Source of the DNA: UMGS1958 sp045542415
GTDB taxonomy: Bacteria; Bacillota; Clostridia; UBA1381
NCBI GenBank assembly: GCA_045542415.1
Contig: JAZQKZ010000070.1
Location: forward strand, 1-64,000
Direction: 5' to 3'
Length of the DNA stretch: 64,000 nucleotides
Shown in pieces: positions 25,732 through 34,111 of this stretch. A program made the translations under genes and the position numbers. Below the pieces are notes generated by a model. It was not told the DNA's origin. It searched no databases and saw only the letters and a list, made by a program, of their open reading frames with translations. Position 1 is the first letter of the stretch; every line of letters begins with the position of its first letter.

Positions 25732-28263
25732 ATGAGGAAGTTTAATACAAGTGATATCCCGGCATCTCCCAGAATACAGCTTCTTATTGACGAGCTATAC
25801 CGTGAAATGCCAAAAATAGAATCTGACCGTGCCGTACTTTTAACTGAGAGTTATAAAAAAACCGAAGCTCTCCCTATTATCAAAAGACGTGCACTTGCTT
25901 TTGAACATATTTTAAAGAATATTCCTATAACAATACGGAACAATGAATTAATTGTCGGCTCCGCAACCGTTGCTCCGAGAAGCTGCCAGGTATTCCCCGA
26001 GTATTCATTTGAGTGGCTTGAAAGCGAGCTTGATACTGTTGAGTTTCGCGAGGCAGACCCGTTTTACATATCAGAGGAAAATAAAGATGCATTAAGACGC
26101 ATCTTCCCTTATTGGAAGAACAAGACAACAAGTGAACTGGCGACCGCTTACATGGCACCCGAGGCACAGCAGGCTATCAATCATAATATGTTTGCTCCGG
26201 GAAACTATTATTATAACGGAGTCGGACATTATACTGTTGATTACGGTAAGGTTATAAATCTCGGCTACAAAGGGATTATTGCTGAAATCGAGAGTGAATT
26301 AAACAAGCTTGATCTCGGTGACGGTGATTACGCACAGAGAAATGAGTTTCTTGAATCAGCCCTTATTTCATGTAAGGCAGTTATAGCATATGCACACCGT
26401 TACAGCAAGCTTGCAAAGGCTCTGGCTGATGAATGCACGGATCCTGTAAGAAAGCGTGAGCTTCTTATAATTGCTCTGAACTGTGAAAATGTACCGGAGA
26501 ATCCGGCAAGAAACTTCTATGAAGCATGCCAGACATTCTGGTTTATTCAGATGCTTCTTCAGGTTGAATCGAGCGGTCACTCAATTTCACCGGGTAGGTT
26601 TGATCAGTATATGTATCCGTTATACGAAAAGGATATCAATAACGGCAATCTTACAAGAGAATTCGCACAGGAATTACTTGATTGTATATGGATTAAATTC
26701 AATGACCTTAATAAAGTTCGTGATGCAGCTTCAGCAGAAGGTTTTGCAGGATACAGCTTATTCCAGAATCTTTGTGCCGGCGGTCAGACAGAAGACGGAC
26801 GTGATGCTACCAATGATTTATCATTCCTTTGTATTCAGGCATCAATGCACACTATGCTCCCTGCCCCATCATTCTCGGTACGAATTTGGAACGGTACTCC
26901 GAATGAATTTATGATTAAATGTGCTGAGCTTACTAGAACAGGTATCGGTCTGCCGGCATACTATAATGACGAGGTTATTATTCCATCTCTTATGAGTAGA
27001 GGCATTTCACTTGAAGAAGCCAGAAATTATAATATTATTGGCTGTGTCGAACCTCAGACACCGCACAAAACACATGGTTGGCATGACGCTGCATTCTTTA
27101 ATATGTGCCGTCCTATGGAGCTTGTATTCTCAAACGGTATGGATGAGGGTGTTCAGATAGGTTTAAAGACCGGTGAGATAGATACATTCAGGACATTTGA
27201 CGAATTCCTTGATGCTTACAAGGCACAGATGCATTATATGATCAAGCTAATGGTTAATGCAAATAACGCAATAGATGTTGCACATAAGCTGCGTTCTCCG
27301 CTCCCCTATGCAGCGACAATGATTGATGACTGTATAAAGAGAGGTCTCACAATGGAAGAGGGCGGTGCGATATATAATTTCACCGGACCGCAGGGATTCG
27401 GTATCGCAAATATGACTGATGCCCTTTATGCAATCAAGGAGCTTGTATTCGAAAAAGGATTATATACTCTTGCTGACTTTAAGGATGCAATGGCAAACAA
27501 TTTTGGTCAGCCTATTGCTCCGAAAGGTGCAAAAGCACTCACTCAGCAGATTGTTAATAACCTCGCAAAAGCGGGAACTGTTCTTACCGAGGAGCAAATT
27601 TCAGAAATCTGTCGCAGATTCCTCGTGAATGAGACAGAACCTGATAAGAAAGCAGAGTATGAGAAGCTCCGCAAACTGATTGATAAATGTCCGAAATACG
27701 GCAATGACATCGAAGATATCGATATTCTCGCAAGAGAGGTTTCATATATCTATACAAAAGAGCTTGAAAAGTACAAGAATCCGAGAGGCGGTATATTCCA
27801 GGCAGGTCTCTACCCCGTTTCAGCAAATGTGCCGTTAGGCGAGCAGACCGGTGCTACTCCGGAGGGACGTTTATATGCTACCCCTATCGCAGACGGTGTC
27901 GGCCCAAGAAGCGGTTTTGATACTAACGGTCCTACAGCAGCAGCAAATTCAGTTGCCAAGCTCGACCACGCAAACGCATCAAACGGTACGTTATATAACC
28001 AGAAATTCCATCCGTCTGCTTTGAGCGGTATGGCAGGATTACAGAATTTCGTTTCCTATATACGAGCATTCTTTGATCAGAAAGGTATGCATATGCAGTT
28101 TAATGTTGTAAGCCGTGACACTCTTATTGACGCTCAGAATAATCCTGAAAAATATAAGAACCTTGTTGTTCGTGTTGCAGGTTATTCAGCATTATTTACT
28201 ACATTATCACGTTCATTACAGGATGATATTATCAACCGTACCGAGCAGACCTTCGGCGGTTGA
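25732..28263 (+). CDS. Glycyl-radical enzyme of the PFL/dehydratase family, substrate unassigned
   Basis: An 843-residue glycyl-radical enzyme. The active-site cysteine is Cys438 in IIGCVEPQ, with the general-base glutamate at 440. The radical glycine is Gly817 in VRVAGYSALF, 26 residues from the C-terminus. The GCVEPQ form and SISPGRFDQYMYPLY place it with the glycerol dehydratase, choline lyase, hydroxyproline dehydratase and PflD branch rather than true pyruvate formate-lyase, which has two adjacent cysteines. The stretch after the cysteine (TPHKTHGWHDAAFF) resembles hydroxyproline-dehydratase-like enzymes, but this is from memory and not decisive. Its activase follows 18 bases downstream. 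No microcompartment, P5C reductase or aldehyde dehydrogenase gene is nearby to point to a substrate. Confidence 0.9.
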   Translation: MRKFNTSDIPASPRIQLLIDELYREMPKIESDRAVLLTESYKKTEALPIIKRRALAFEHILKNIPITIRNNELIVGSATVAPRSCQVFPEYSFEWLESELDTVEFREADPFYISEENKDALRRIFPYWKNKTTSELATAYMAPEAQQAINHNMFAPGNYYYNGVGHYTVDYGKVINLGYKGIIAEIESELNKLDLGDGDYAQRNEFLESALISCKAVIAYAHRYSKLAKALADECTDPVRKRELLIIALNCENVPENPARNFYEACQTFWFIQMLLQVESSGHSISPGRFDQYMYPLYEKDINNGNLTREFAQELLDCIWIKFNDLNKVRDAASAEGFAGYSLFQNLCAGGQTEDGRDATNDLSFLCIQASMHTMLPAPSFSVRIWNGTPNEFMIKCAELTRTGIGLPAYYNDEVIIPSLMSRGISLEEARNYNIIGCVEPQTPHKTHGWHDAAFFNMCRPMELVFSNGMDEGVQIGLKTGEIDTFRTFDEFLDAYKAQMHYMIKLMVNANNAIDVAHKLRSPLPYAATMIDDCIKRGLTMEEGGAIYNFTGPQGFGIANMTDALYAIKELVFEKGLYTLADFKDAMANNFGQPIAPKGAKALTQQIVNNLAKAGTVLTEEQISEICRRFLVNETEPDKKAEYEKLRKLIDKCPKYGNDIEDIDILAREVSYIYTKELEKYKNPRGGIFQAGLYPVSANVPLGEQTGATPEGRLYATPIADGVGPRSGFDTNGPTAAANSVAKLDHANASNGTLYNQKFHPSALSGMAGLQNFVSYIRAFFDQKGMHMQFNVVSRDTLIDAQNNPEKYKNLVVRVAGYSALFTTLSRSLQDDIINRTEQTFGG

Positions 28264-28281
28264 TATCGAAAGGATACATAA

Positions 28282-29073
28282 ATGGAGAACTATATGAAAG
28301 CCAAGGGGCGAATATTCGATATTCAAAAATATTCAATCCATGACGGTCCCGGAATACGCACCATCATATTTTTAAAGGGATGTGCATTGCGATGCCGTTG
28401 GTGCTGTAATCCGGAGGGACAGCTTTACGACATCCATCCGATGAATTTCAACGGTGAAGAGAAAATTATCGGCGAGGATGTTACTGTTGAAGAAGTGCTT
28501 TCAATCATAGCACAGGATGATTTCTATTACAGACGTAGCGGCGGCGGTGTAACACTTTCGGGCGGTGAATGCCTTAACCAGCCCGACTTTGCTCCACATC
28601 TGCTCCGTGCGTGCCACGATATGGGATATTCGACTGCTATTGAAACGACAGGATATCAGAAATGGGATATAATTGAGCGTTATCTTGAGCATCTTGATTA
28701 TGTGCTTATGGATATTAAGCATATGGACAGTGCAAAGCATAAGGAGTTTACCGGTGTTAGAAATGAGCTTATATTAGAAAACGCACGAAGAATTGCTGAG
28801 AGCGGTAAGGTTGAGCTGATAATAAGAACCCCTATTATACCCACTTTCAATCACACCCCCGAAGAGATTCATGAAATAGCTGAATTTGCCGCAACTCTTC
28901 CCGGAGTAAAAGAGCACCACTTGCTACCCTATCACCGTTTGGGACAAGGGAAATACGACGGTCTCGGACGTTGCTACACGATGAATAATATCGAGCCAAT
29001 GGATAACGAATATGTAGCACAGCTGCTTGAGGTTGCTAAAAAATCAGGATTAAAGTGTCAGATTGGCGGATAA
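28282..29073 (+). CDS. Radical SAM glycyl-radical-enzyme activase (short, PflA-like)
   Basis: A 263-residue radical SAM enzyme that would abstract hydrogen from Gly817 of the upstream enzyme. The cluster motif is C34-x3-C38-x2-C41 (KGCALRCRWC), followed by the SAM-binding SGGGVTLSGGE and IETTGY. It lacks the two-cluster ferredoxin insert that usually follows the radical SAM motif in activases of non-PFL glycyl-radical enzymes, so its length is that of PflA. AAAGGA lies 8 bases before the ATG. A terminator hairpin follows at 29077. Confidence 0.93.
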   Translation: MENYMKAKGRIFDIQKYSIHDGPGIRTIIFLKGCALRCRWCCNPEGQLYDIHPMNFNGEEKIIGEDVTVEEVLSIIAQDDFYYRRSGGGVTLSGGECLNQPDFAPHLLRACHDMGYSTAIETTGYQKWDIIERYLEHLDYVLMDIKHMDSAKHKEFTGVRNELILENARRIAESGKVELIIRTPIIPTFNHTPEEIHEIAEFAATLPGVKEHHLLPYHRLGQGKYDGLGRCYTMNNIEPMDNEYVAQLLEVAKKSGLKCQIGG

Positions 29074-29076
29074 TAT

Positions 29077-29104
29077 AAAAGGAAGATGGTCGCATCTTCC
29101 TTTT
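29077..29104. terminator. Bidirectional intrinsic terminator (activase / spoVM)
   Basis: AAAAGGAAGATG (29077-29088) pairs perfectly with CATCTTCCTTTT (29093-29104) around a 4-base loop. It ends the glycyl-radical operon on the plus strand and lies just beyond the spoVM stop at 29106 on the minus strand. Confidence 0.88.
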
Positions 29105-29105
29105 A

Positions 29106-29174
29106 TTATACCTTAAATATAGTCTTGAATATTCCTCTAAGACACTTCGGCAGCTTTACAATCCGTATTTTCAT
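29106..29174 (-). CDS. spoVM: SpoVM-like spore morphogenetic peptide, 22 aa
   Basis: A 22-codon gene encoding a peptide that begins MKIRIVKLPKCLRGIF and ends KTIFKV. It matches SpoVM of Bacillus (MKFYTIKLPKFLGGIV...) in the IKLPKFLGGI core, including Pro9, which is essential for curvature sensing. SpoVM is an amphipathic helix that sits on the convex forespore membrane and anchors SpoIVA to start coat and cortex assembly. GGAGGTG lies just before the ATG, with GGAGG 8 bases away. The stop is followed by a terminator. It lies 12 bases after a 55-codon membrane-protein gene in the same direction. The peptide is slightly shorter than the 26 residues of Bacillus. The window also holds the SpoIVA-interacting SipL-like protein. 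Confidence 0.85.
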   Translation of the reverse strand: MKIRIVKLPKCLRGIFKTIFKV

Positions 29175-29186
29175 ATACTACACCTC

Positions 29187-29354
29187 CTATTCCCATTTGA
29201 ACAAGCATAAATATCCTATCAGTACAAGCAATGCAGTCTCAATGACTGCTACTGCTGCAATTGGTAAAAACATTCCTGCAACGATTCCCAGGCAGAACGA
29301 CAGCGCTGACAACCCCGCAGCCTTTGAGCAACCACGCATACACCAATTCACCAT
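29187..29354 (-). CDS. Small membrane protein, 55 aa, upstream of spoVM
   Basis: A 55-codon open frame with a very good ribosome-binding site (TAAGGAG, 6 bases before the ATG). The product begins MVNWCMRGCSKAAGLS and has one long or two short hydrophobic segments (about 14-35 and 37-52), with Pro31 and Glu39 between them, ending LCLFKWE. It has three cysteines in the first 21 residues. No family is recognised. The position directly before spoVM, with only 12 bases between, suggests a sporulation-linked membrane protein made with SpoVM in the mother cell, which is inference. A plus-strand open frame covers the same region but has no ribosome-binding site. Confidence 0.75.
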   Translation of the reverse strand: MVNWCMRGCSKAAGLSALSFCLGIVAGMFLPIAAVAVIETALLVLIGYLCLFKWE

Positions 29355-29374
29355 ATGTATCATCTCCTTATTTT

Positions 29375-29403
29375 ATTCTATGCACGGTACCTTGATAATG
29401 TGA
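29375..29403 (-). promoter_or_regulatory. Candidate sigma-E promoter of the spoVM pair
   Basis: On the minus strand, CATAGAAT (29375-29382) with TCACATT (29397-29403) 14 bases upstream repeats the arrangement before the sipL-like gene. It would give a leader of only about 14 bases, which is short, so confidence is limited. Confidence 0.35.
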
Positions 29404-29487
29404 CCCCTAAAGCTATATTGGTACAGGCAAGCTTGTTGCTATTTAAGGTAAATTATAATTTATTTCAGTATATTTTTTGTTGTTTTA

Positions 29488-29516
29488 TTGACAATCAAAA
29501 CCAAATATTATATAAT
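29488..29516 (+). promoter_or_regulatory. Sigma-A promoter of the FGGY kinase gene
   Basis: TTGACA (29488-29493), a 17-base spacer and TATAAT (29511-29516) are a full consensus match. An apparent longer reading frame begins in this -35 box and is therefore not the coding start. The stretch between the spoVM pair and this promoter (29404-29487) shows nothing else. Confidence 0.88.
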
Positions 29517-29562
29517 ATATTTAGTAGTAAATTTTATACATATTACAAGGAGGAATACTCTA

Positions 29563-31155
29563 ATGAATGATATCAAGTCATATATTGAAAGCGGAAAAGC
29601 CGTTCTCGGCATTGAGCTCGGTTCAACAAGAATCAAGGCTGTACTTATCGGTGAAGATAATGCACCTATTGCATCCGGAAGCCACGACTGGGAAAACCGC
29701 TATGAAAACGGAACATGGACCTATACAATTGATGATGTATGGACAGGCGTTCAGGACAGCTACGCAAAGATGGCAGCTGACGTAACAGAGCAGTACGGAG
29801 TTACTTTAAAGAAGCTTGGAGCAATCGGTTTCAGTGCAATGATGCATGGCTACATGGTCTTTGATAAGAATGAAAATATTTTAGTGCCATTCCGTACATG
29901 GAGAAATACTTTCACTGAAAAAGCTTCAACAGAGCTTACTTCGCTCTTTAACTTCAATATTCCGCAGCGTTGGAGTATTGCTCATCTTTATCAGGCAATT
30001 TTGAACGGCGAAGAGCATCTTTCCGATATCGAGTATCTTACAACACTTGCAGGCTATATCCACTGGCAGCTTACAGGAAAGAAAGTATTGGGTATAGGCG
30101 AAGCTTCAGGTGTATTCCCTATTGACTCCAACATAATGAATTATGATAATACAATGGTCGAAAAGTTTGATAATCTCATTGCACCAAAAAATCTCCCCTG
30201 GAAGCTTCGTGATATTCTTCCGCAGGTTCTTCTTGCAGGCGATGACGCAGGTGTTCTTACAGAAAAGGGTGCTAAGCTTCTTGATCCTACAGGAACACTC
30301 GAAGCAGGTACTCCGCTCTGTCCGCCGGAGGGTGATGCAGGCACAGGCATGACAGCAACCAATGCTGTTGCAAAGAGAACAGGTAATGTTTCTGCCGGAA
30401 CTTCTGTATTTGCCATGATTGTCCTTGAAAAAGCTCTTTCAAAGGCATATCCGGAAATTGACCTTGTAACAACTCCCGTAGGCGATCCTGTTGCAATGGT
30501 TCATTCAAATAACTGCACATCGGATATCAATGCATGGGTAAATATTTTCAGAGAATTTGCAAATACAATCGGAATTGAAATCAGCACTCCTGAACTCTAT
30601 AACGCTTTATTCTTCAAGGCTGAAGAGGGCGATACAGATTGCGGCGGTCTTCTCTCCTACTGCTACTTCTCAGGTGAGCATGTAACAGGCTTTGATGAGG
30701 GACGTCCTGTATTTGCCCGTACACCGGAAAGCAAATTTACCCTCGCAAACTTCATGAGAACTCATTTATACAGTGCAGTCGGTGCATTGAAGGTCGGTCT
30801 TGATATTCTCTTTAAAGAGGAGGACGTTGAAGCTGATAAGATTTTAGGTCACGGCGGCTTTTTCAAAACAGAAAGAGTCGGACAGAGCATCATGGCAGCT
30901 GCTATGAACACTCCTGTTTCAGTTATGGAAACTGCCGGTGAGGGCGGTGCCTGGGGTATTGCGCTGTTAGCGTCATATATGCTCAACAAAGACAACAACG
31001 AAACTCTTGCCGAGTATCTTGATAATAAGGTATTTGCCGGCAACAACGGTGTAAGCCTGGATCCGAAGCCCGATGATGTCAACGGCTTTAATACGTTCAT
31101 TGAACGTTACAAGAACGGTTTCCCGATTGAACGTGCTGCAATCGAAACACTTTAA
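29563..31155 (+). CDS. FGGY-family carbohydrate kinase (AraB-like ribulokinase or xylulokinase)
   Basis: A 530-residue sugar kinase of the ASKHA fold. The N-terminal phosphate-1 motif is VLGIELGSTRIKAVLIG, the middle has IGFSAMMHGYM, and the C-terminal domain shows GNVSAGTSVFAM and GHGGFFKT with GEGGAWGIALLA. Proteins with this N-terminus (beginning MNDIKSYIESGKAVLGIELGST) are usually near arabinose genes in Lachnospiraceae, so L-ribulose is a good guess for the substrate. No araA or araD is in the window. AAGGAGG is 9 bases before the ATG at 29563. It is followed by its own terminator and looks monocistronic. It fits a pectin or hemicellulose diet. Confidence 0.85.
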   Translation: MNDIKSYIESGKAVLGIELGSTRIKAVLIGEDNAPIASGSHDWENRYENGTWTYTIDDVWTGVQDSYAKMAADVTEQYGVTLKKLGAIGFSAMMHGYMVFDKNENILVPFRTWRNTFTEKASTELTSLFNFNIPQRWSIAHLYQAILNGEEHLSDIEYLTTLAGYIHWQLTGKKVLGIGEASGVFPIDSNIMNYDNTMVEKFDNLIAPKNLPWKLRDILPQVLLAGDDAGVLTEKGAKLLDPTGTLEAGTPLCPPEGDAGTGMTATNAVAKRTGNVSAGTSVFAMIVLEKALSKAYPEIDLVTTPVGDPVAMVHSNNCTSDINAWVNIFREFANTIGIEISTPELYNALFFKAEEGDTDCGGLLSYCYFSGEHVTGFDEGRPVFARTPESKFTLANFMRTHLYSAVGALKVGLDILFKEEDVEADKILGHGGFFKTERVGQSIMAAAMNTPVSVMETAGEGGAWGIALLASYMLNKDNNETLAEYLDNKVFAGNNGVSLDPKPDDVNGFNTFIERYKNGFPIERAAIETL

Positions 31156-31162
31156 CACATAT

Positions 31163-31195
31163 GAGACTGTTGATCAGAACAACAGTCTCTTTTTA
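31163..31195 (+). terminator. Intrinsic terminator of the FGGY kinase gene
   Basis: GAGACTGTTG (31163-31172) pairs with CAACAGTCTC (31180-31189) around a 7-base loop, followed by TTTTTA. Confidence 0.9.
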
Positions 31196-31280
31196 TTTAT
31201 AATTTCTATAAGTTTTTTTCTGTAAAGTGAATAAAAAACGGCAGTAAAGGTGTCTATATAATGTAAGCATTCAAAAACAC

Positions 31281-31419
31281 TGATTATACTTGCAAAAATG
31301 TAAAATTCATGGTATAATGATTACAATTAATGAAAAAAATCCTTGCGGATTTTACTCTATATAATTATTGTACCAGTGTAAAGAAAAACCTACACGTTTT
31401 TGCACTTATAGTATAATCA
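31281..31419. repeat. Imperfect inverted repeat of about 139 bp with promoter-like arms
   Basis: The left arm TGATTATACT + TGCAAAAATGT (31281-31301) is matched in reverse complement by ACGTTTTTGCA (31394-31404) + AGTATAATCA (31410-31419), with 5 extra bases in the right arm. A second nested pair is GGTATAATGATT (31311-31322) against AATTATTGTACC further right, and the centre holds AAATCC/GGATTT around TTGC. The whole could fold into one long hairpin. It may be a MITE-like element, an untranslated RNA, or a duplicated promoter. It does not resemble a known riboswitch. Confidence 0.55.
31290..31318 (+). promoter_or_regulatory. Promoter within the left arm of the inverted repeat
   Basis: TTGCAA (31290-31295), a 17-base spacer and TATAAT (31313-31318), with TG before the -10 (extended -10), would start transcription near 31325. 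That would give a leader of about 125 bases for the GLUG protein gene, including the hairpin's right half. Confidence 0.55.
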
Positions 31420-31448
31420 TTTAAGGTAAATGAAAGGAATGATATATT

Positions 31449-34016
31449 ATGAAAAGAATTATTGCAACATCCCTTGTTTCATTCTTGTTATTTTCTGCTC
31501 TTCCTGTATCGGCAGAGCTTGAAACTGAAGCAGACGACATTGTTATATATGATTCTACTCCGGAATTATTTGTTCTTCCAGAGATAGATGAGGTTCCATT
31601 ATTCGAAGAAAACGAAAGTGAAATGGAGACTGTTATCATTTCAACAGCTGATGATTTGATTAAATTCCGTGATAATGTAAATTCGGATATTGACTATTCA
31701 AAAAATAAGATATTCAAATTAGCGAATAATATCGATCTTGGCGGCATTGAATGGGAGCCAATCGGATATAACGATGCTTATTCTTTCGGAGACGATTTGA
31801 ATATGCTCCGTGACTGTTCATTCAGAGGCATTTTTGACGGTCAGGGTAATACCATAAGCAATTTCAAGCTTACTGACAGCGATTATACTTATATGGGATT
31901 TTTCGGAACTGTACATTTGGGTACAGTCAGAAATCTCAATATTGTAGATGCCAGCATTAATTATACAGGTACAACAGCTACGCAAATTCCGGAATTTACA
32001 GGACTGCTTTGTGCCTTTTCAAATTATGCTACCATAACGGATTGCAGTGTAAACGGAAGCATCAGTATTGTAAATAACTCTGCTTTCGCACAAAACACCA
32101 CAGTGTGTGCCGGCATGATATCGGGTGTTGGTCTTGCCAAGCTTGACAACTGTAACGCCTACGGTTCAATTTCCGTTAATACTCTTACTCCTCCGTATGT
32201 AGGAGGAATATTTGGGTTCGCAAGCACAGCAACCGCTGAGTTTGATGCATATATAAACAACTCCACATCCGAAGTTGATATTGATATAGATAGTATTTCA
32301 GGTATAAGTGCAGGCGGTATTATAGGCAGAGGCTCGGACAGCATCAGTGAAATCTCGAACTGTGCATATGCTCTTGATTCCGAAGCGACAATTACTGCAC
32401 ACCATACATACCGGGCTGAAAATCTCAGCAATGCATCTGTATTTATGGGCGGTATTGCAGGAGTAAATAATTCAAATATAAAAAACTGTAATGTAGGTGA
32501 TATAACAATTACAGCCAATGCAGAATCATCTGCTACAATCGGTGGAATTGCAGGAAAAAACGAAGCAACTGTTGACAGCTGCACCACGCTTGCTGATATT
32601 TCTGTTGACATTAACAGAAGCTCTTTAAAGGCCGCTTCCAGTTCAAGTATCGGAGGTGTTGTAGGCGGAAACGGAGCTACGCATAACACAACATCCGATC
32701 CGGCACCGGCTGATATAATTCCTACGATTATCAACTGTAATATTACGCCGGATGTATCAATAAAGGCAGAGTCTGATAGCGGTACATCTACAGTATGCGG
32801 ATTTATTGCCGGACTTGCATTTGCTCCGTCAGAAATCATCAACTGCACTTCTACCGCATCCGACATGGAGGTCAACTCCACCAATGCCGGCACATATGCA
32901 GGAGGAATATGCGGCTTACTCAACGGTGCTGCTGCAAAATATTGCCATTCATCAGGCTCTTTGGGAGAAAAAATAAAGTCTGCAACCTCCACTTATATAG
33001 GTGGAATAGCCGGAGATGCAAACCTTAAATATTATTACACTAAAGATACCGACTTTGGCATAGACAGCTCATTGTTTATAAAAACTGTTTTTTACGGTGC
33101 TTCAATTGAAGATTGCTCTTCAGATATGGATATCACCGCATTAAATTCAACCCGAATTTATGCGGGTGGAATTGTCGGCTATCTTACAAATAACTATACT
33201 GAGAATAATACCACCTATTACATAAAAGCTAACAGAGAACTTTCGGTTGCGCGGTGTAGTGCAAAGGGTGATATAACTGTAACTCCTGATGCCGGTGCTT
33301 TTGGCGGAGGTGCTGTAGGATATTCTGTTGACGGAAAGATTTATGATTCATATGCAACCGGTAATGTCACATCGACAAAAGATGCATCATCTTCTTACCT
33401 TGGTGGATTTGTGGGTGTTATATTCCAGAACAGACACAACTACGAACAGATAGTAGCTACTGCCGACAACTGCTATTCCACAGGAAAAGTCACGGTACCC
33501 GAAAACGCATCTAAGCTGTCATACGGAGATTTTATAGCTTGTACTGTTATCAGCCCCACAACAAAGCTTGCTCCAAAGCTGACAAACTGCTATTTCCTTG
33601 AAAGTAACAAGCAAACTACTATTTCGGGTCTTACACCACTCAGTGCAGAAGAACTTACAGCTGACAATTCATTTACAGCATGGGATTTCAATGATATTTG
33701 GAAAATGTCAGAACTCGGACCCATCCTCCGATATGAGGAAACATCATTTTATAGTCATACCGCTGAAAACGGTAATATAGTATCCTTGATAATTTCAAAA
33801 CCGCATAATAATTCAAAACTGTTTGCGGTTACATATAACAATGAAAAAATTATTGATATAAAAGAATACGATATAACTGACGAAAACTATGTCAATACCA
33901 ACTTTTTGATACTCCCCTGCGAGATTGTTATTTCAGATAACACAAGGCTGTATCTTTGGGGTGGAAAGGATTTCATTGAACCGTTAACGGATTCATGTAT
34001 TACAAGTAATTTATAA
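31449..34016 (+). CDS. Large secreted GLUG-repeat beta-helix protein
   Basis: An 855-residue exported protein with a clear signal peptide (MKRIIATSLVSFLLFSALPVSAE, cut near 22). After a short acidic stretch comes ISTADDLIKFRDNVNSD, the usual opening of GLUG-motif proteins, then FDGQGNTISNFKL and many repeats of the form GGIAGxN...NCxxxGDIT..., up to about residue 760. These build a right-handed beta-helix, often in adhesins or surface proteins. The last 80 residues form a separate domain ending NTRLYLWGGKDFIEPL. This resembles the C-terminus of the pectate lyase in this window. No LPXTG, SLH or dockerin is seen, so attachment, if any, is by another route. AAAGGA precedes the ATG. Confidence 0.85.
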   Translation: MKRIIATSLVSFLLFSALPVSAELETEADDIVIYDSTPELFVLPEIDEVPLFEENESEMETVIISTADDLIKFRDNVNSDIDYSKNKIFKLANNIDLGGIEWEPIGYNDAYSFGDDLNMLRDCSFRGIFDGQGNTISNFKLTDSDYTYMGFFGTVHLGTVRNLNIVDASINYTGTTATQIPEFTGLLCAFSNYATITDCSVNGSISIVNNSAFAQNTTVCAGMISGVGLAKLDNCNAYGSISVNTLTPPYVGGIFGFASTATAEFDAYINNSTSEVDIDIDSISGISAGGIIGRGSDSISEISNCAYALDSEATITAHHTYRAENLSNASVFMGGIAGVNNSNIKNCNVGDITITANAESSATIGGIAGKNEATVDSCTTLADISVDINRSSLKAASSSSIGGVVGGNGATHNTTSDPAPADIIPTIINCNITPDVSIKAESDSGTSTVCGFIAGLAFAPSEIINCTSTASDMEVNSTNAGTYAGGICGLLNGAAAKYCHSSGSLGEKIKSATSTYIGGIAGDANLKYYYTKDTDFGIDSSLFIKTVFYGASIEDCSSDMDITALNSTRIYAGGIVGYLTNNYTENNTTYYIKANRELSVARCSAKGDITVTPDAGAFGGGAVGYSVDGKIYDSYATGNVTSTKDASSSYLGGFVGVIFQNRHNYEQIVATADNCYSTGKVTVPENASKLSYGDFIACTVISPTTKLAPKLTNCYFLESNKQTTISGLTPLSAEELTADNSFTAWDFNDIWKMSELGPILRYEETSFYSHTAENGNIVSLIISKPHNNSKLFAVTYNNEKIIDIKEYDITDENYVNTNFLILPCEIVISDNTRLYLWGGKDFIEPLTDSCITSNL

Positions 34017-34024
34017 CAACAAAA

Positions 34025-34062
34025 AGCTGTATCAGAACACATCGTTTTGATACAGTCTTTTT
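34025..34062 (+). terminator. Intrinsic terminator of the GLUG protein gene
   Basis: CTGTATCA (34027-34034) pairs with TGATACAG (34048-34055) around a 13-base loop, followed by TCTTTTTA. Confidence 0.8.
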
Positions 34063-34066
34063 ATGC

Positions 34067-34101
34067 ATAAAATCACCCAACCCATAAAGGGTTGGGTGAT
34101 T
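34067..34101 (-). terminator. Intrinsic terminator of nifJ
   Basis: AATCACCCAACCC (34071-34083) pairs perfectly with GGGTTGGGTGATT (34089-34101) around a 5-base loop. On the minus strand TTTTATG follows. It lies 11 bases after the nifJ stop. Confidence 0.9.
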
Positions 34102-34111
34102 CACTTCTGTA

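Noticed and set aside
29086..29403. Plus-strand open frame of 105 codons between the activase and the FGGY kinase
   Set aside because: It has no ribosome-binding site, starts inside a terminator hairpin and lies opposite two minus-strand small genes with excellent ribosome-binding sites, one of them spoVM.
29488..29562. N-terminal extension of the FGGY kinase
   Set aside because: The extension would start in the -35 box of the gene's own promoter; AAGGAGG supports the ATG at 29563.
32159..32992. 277-codon minus-strand open frame inside the GLUG protein gene
   Set aside because: It is a shadow of the repetitive GLUG coding sequence, which has a signal peptide and clear repeat periodicity in its own frame.
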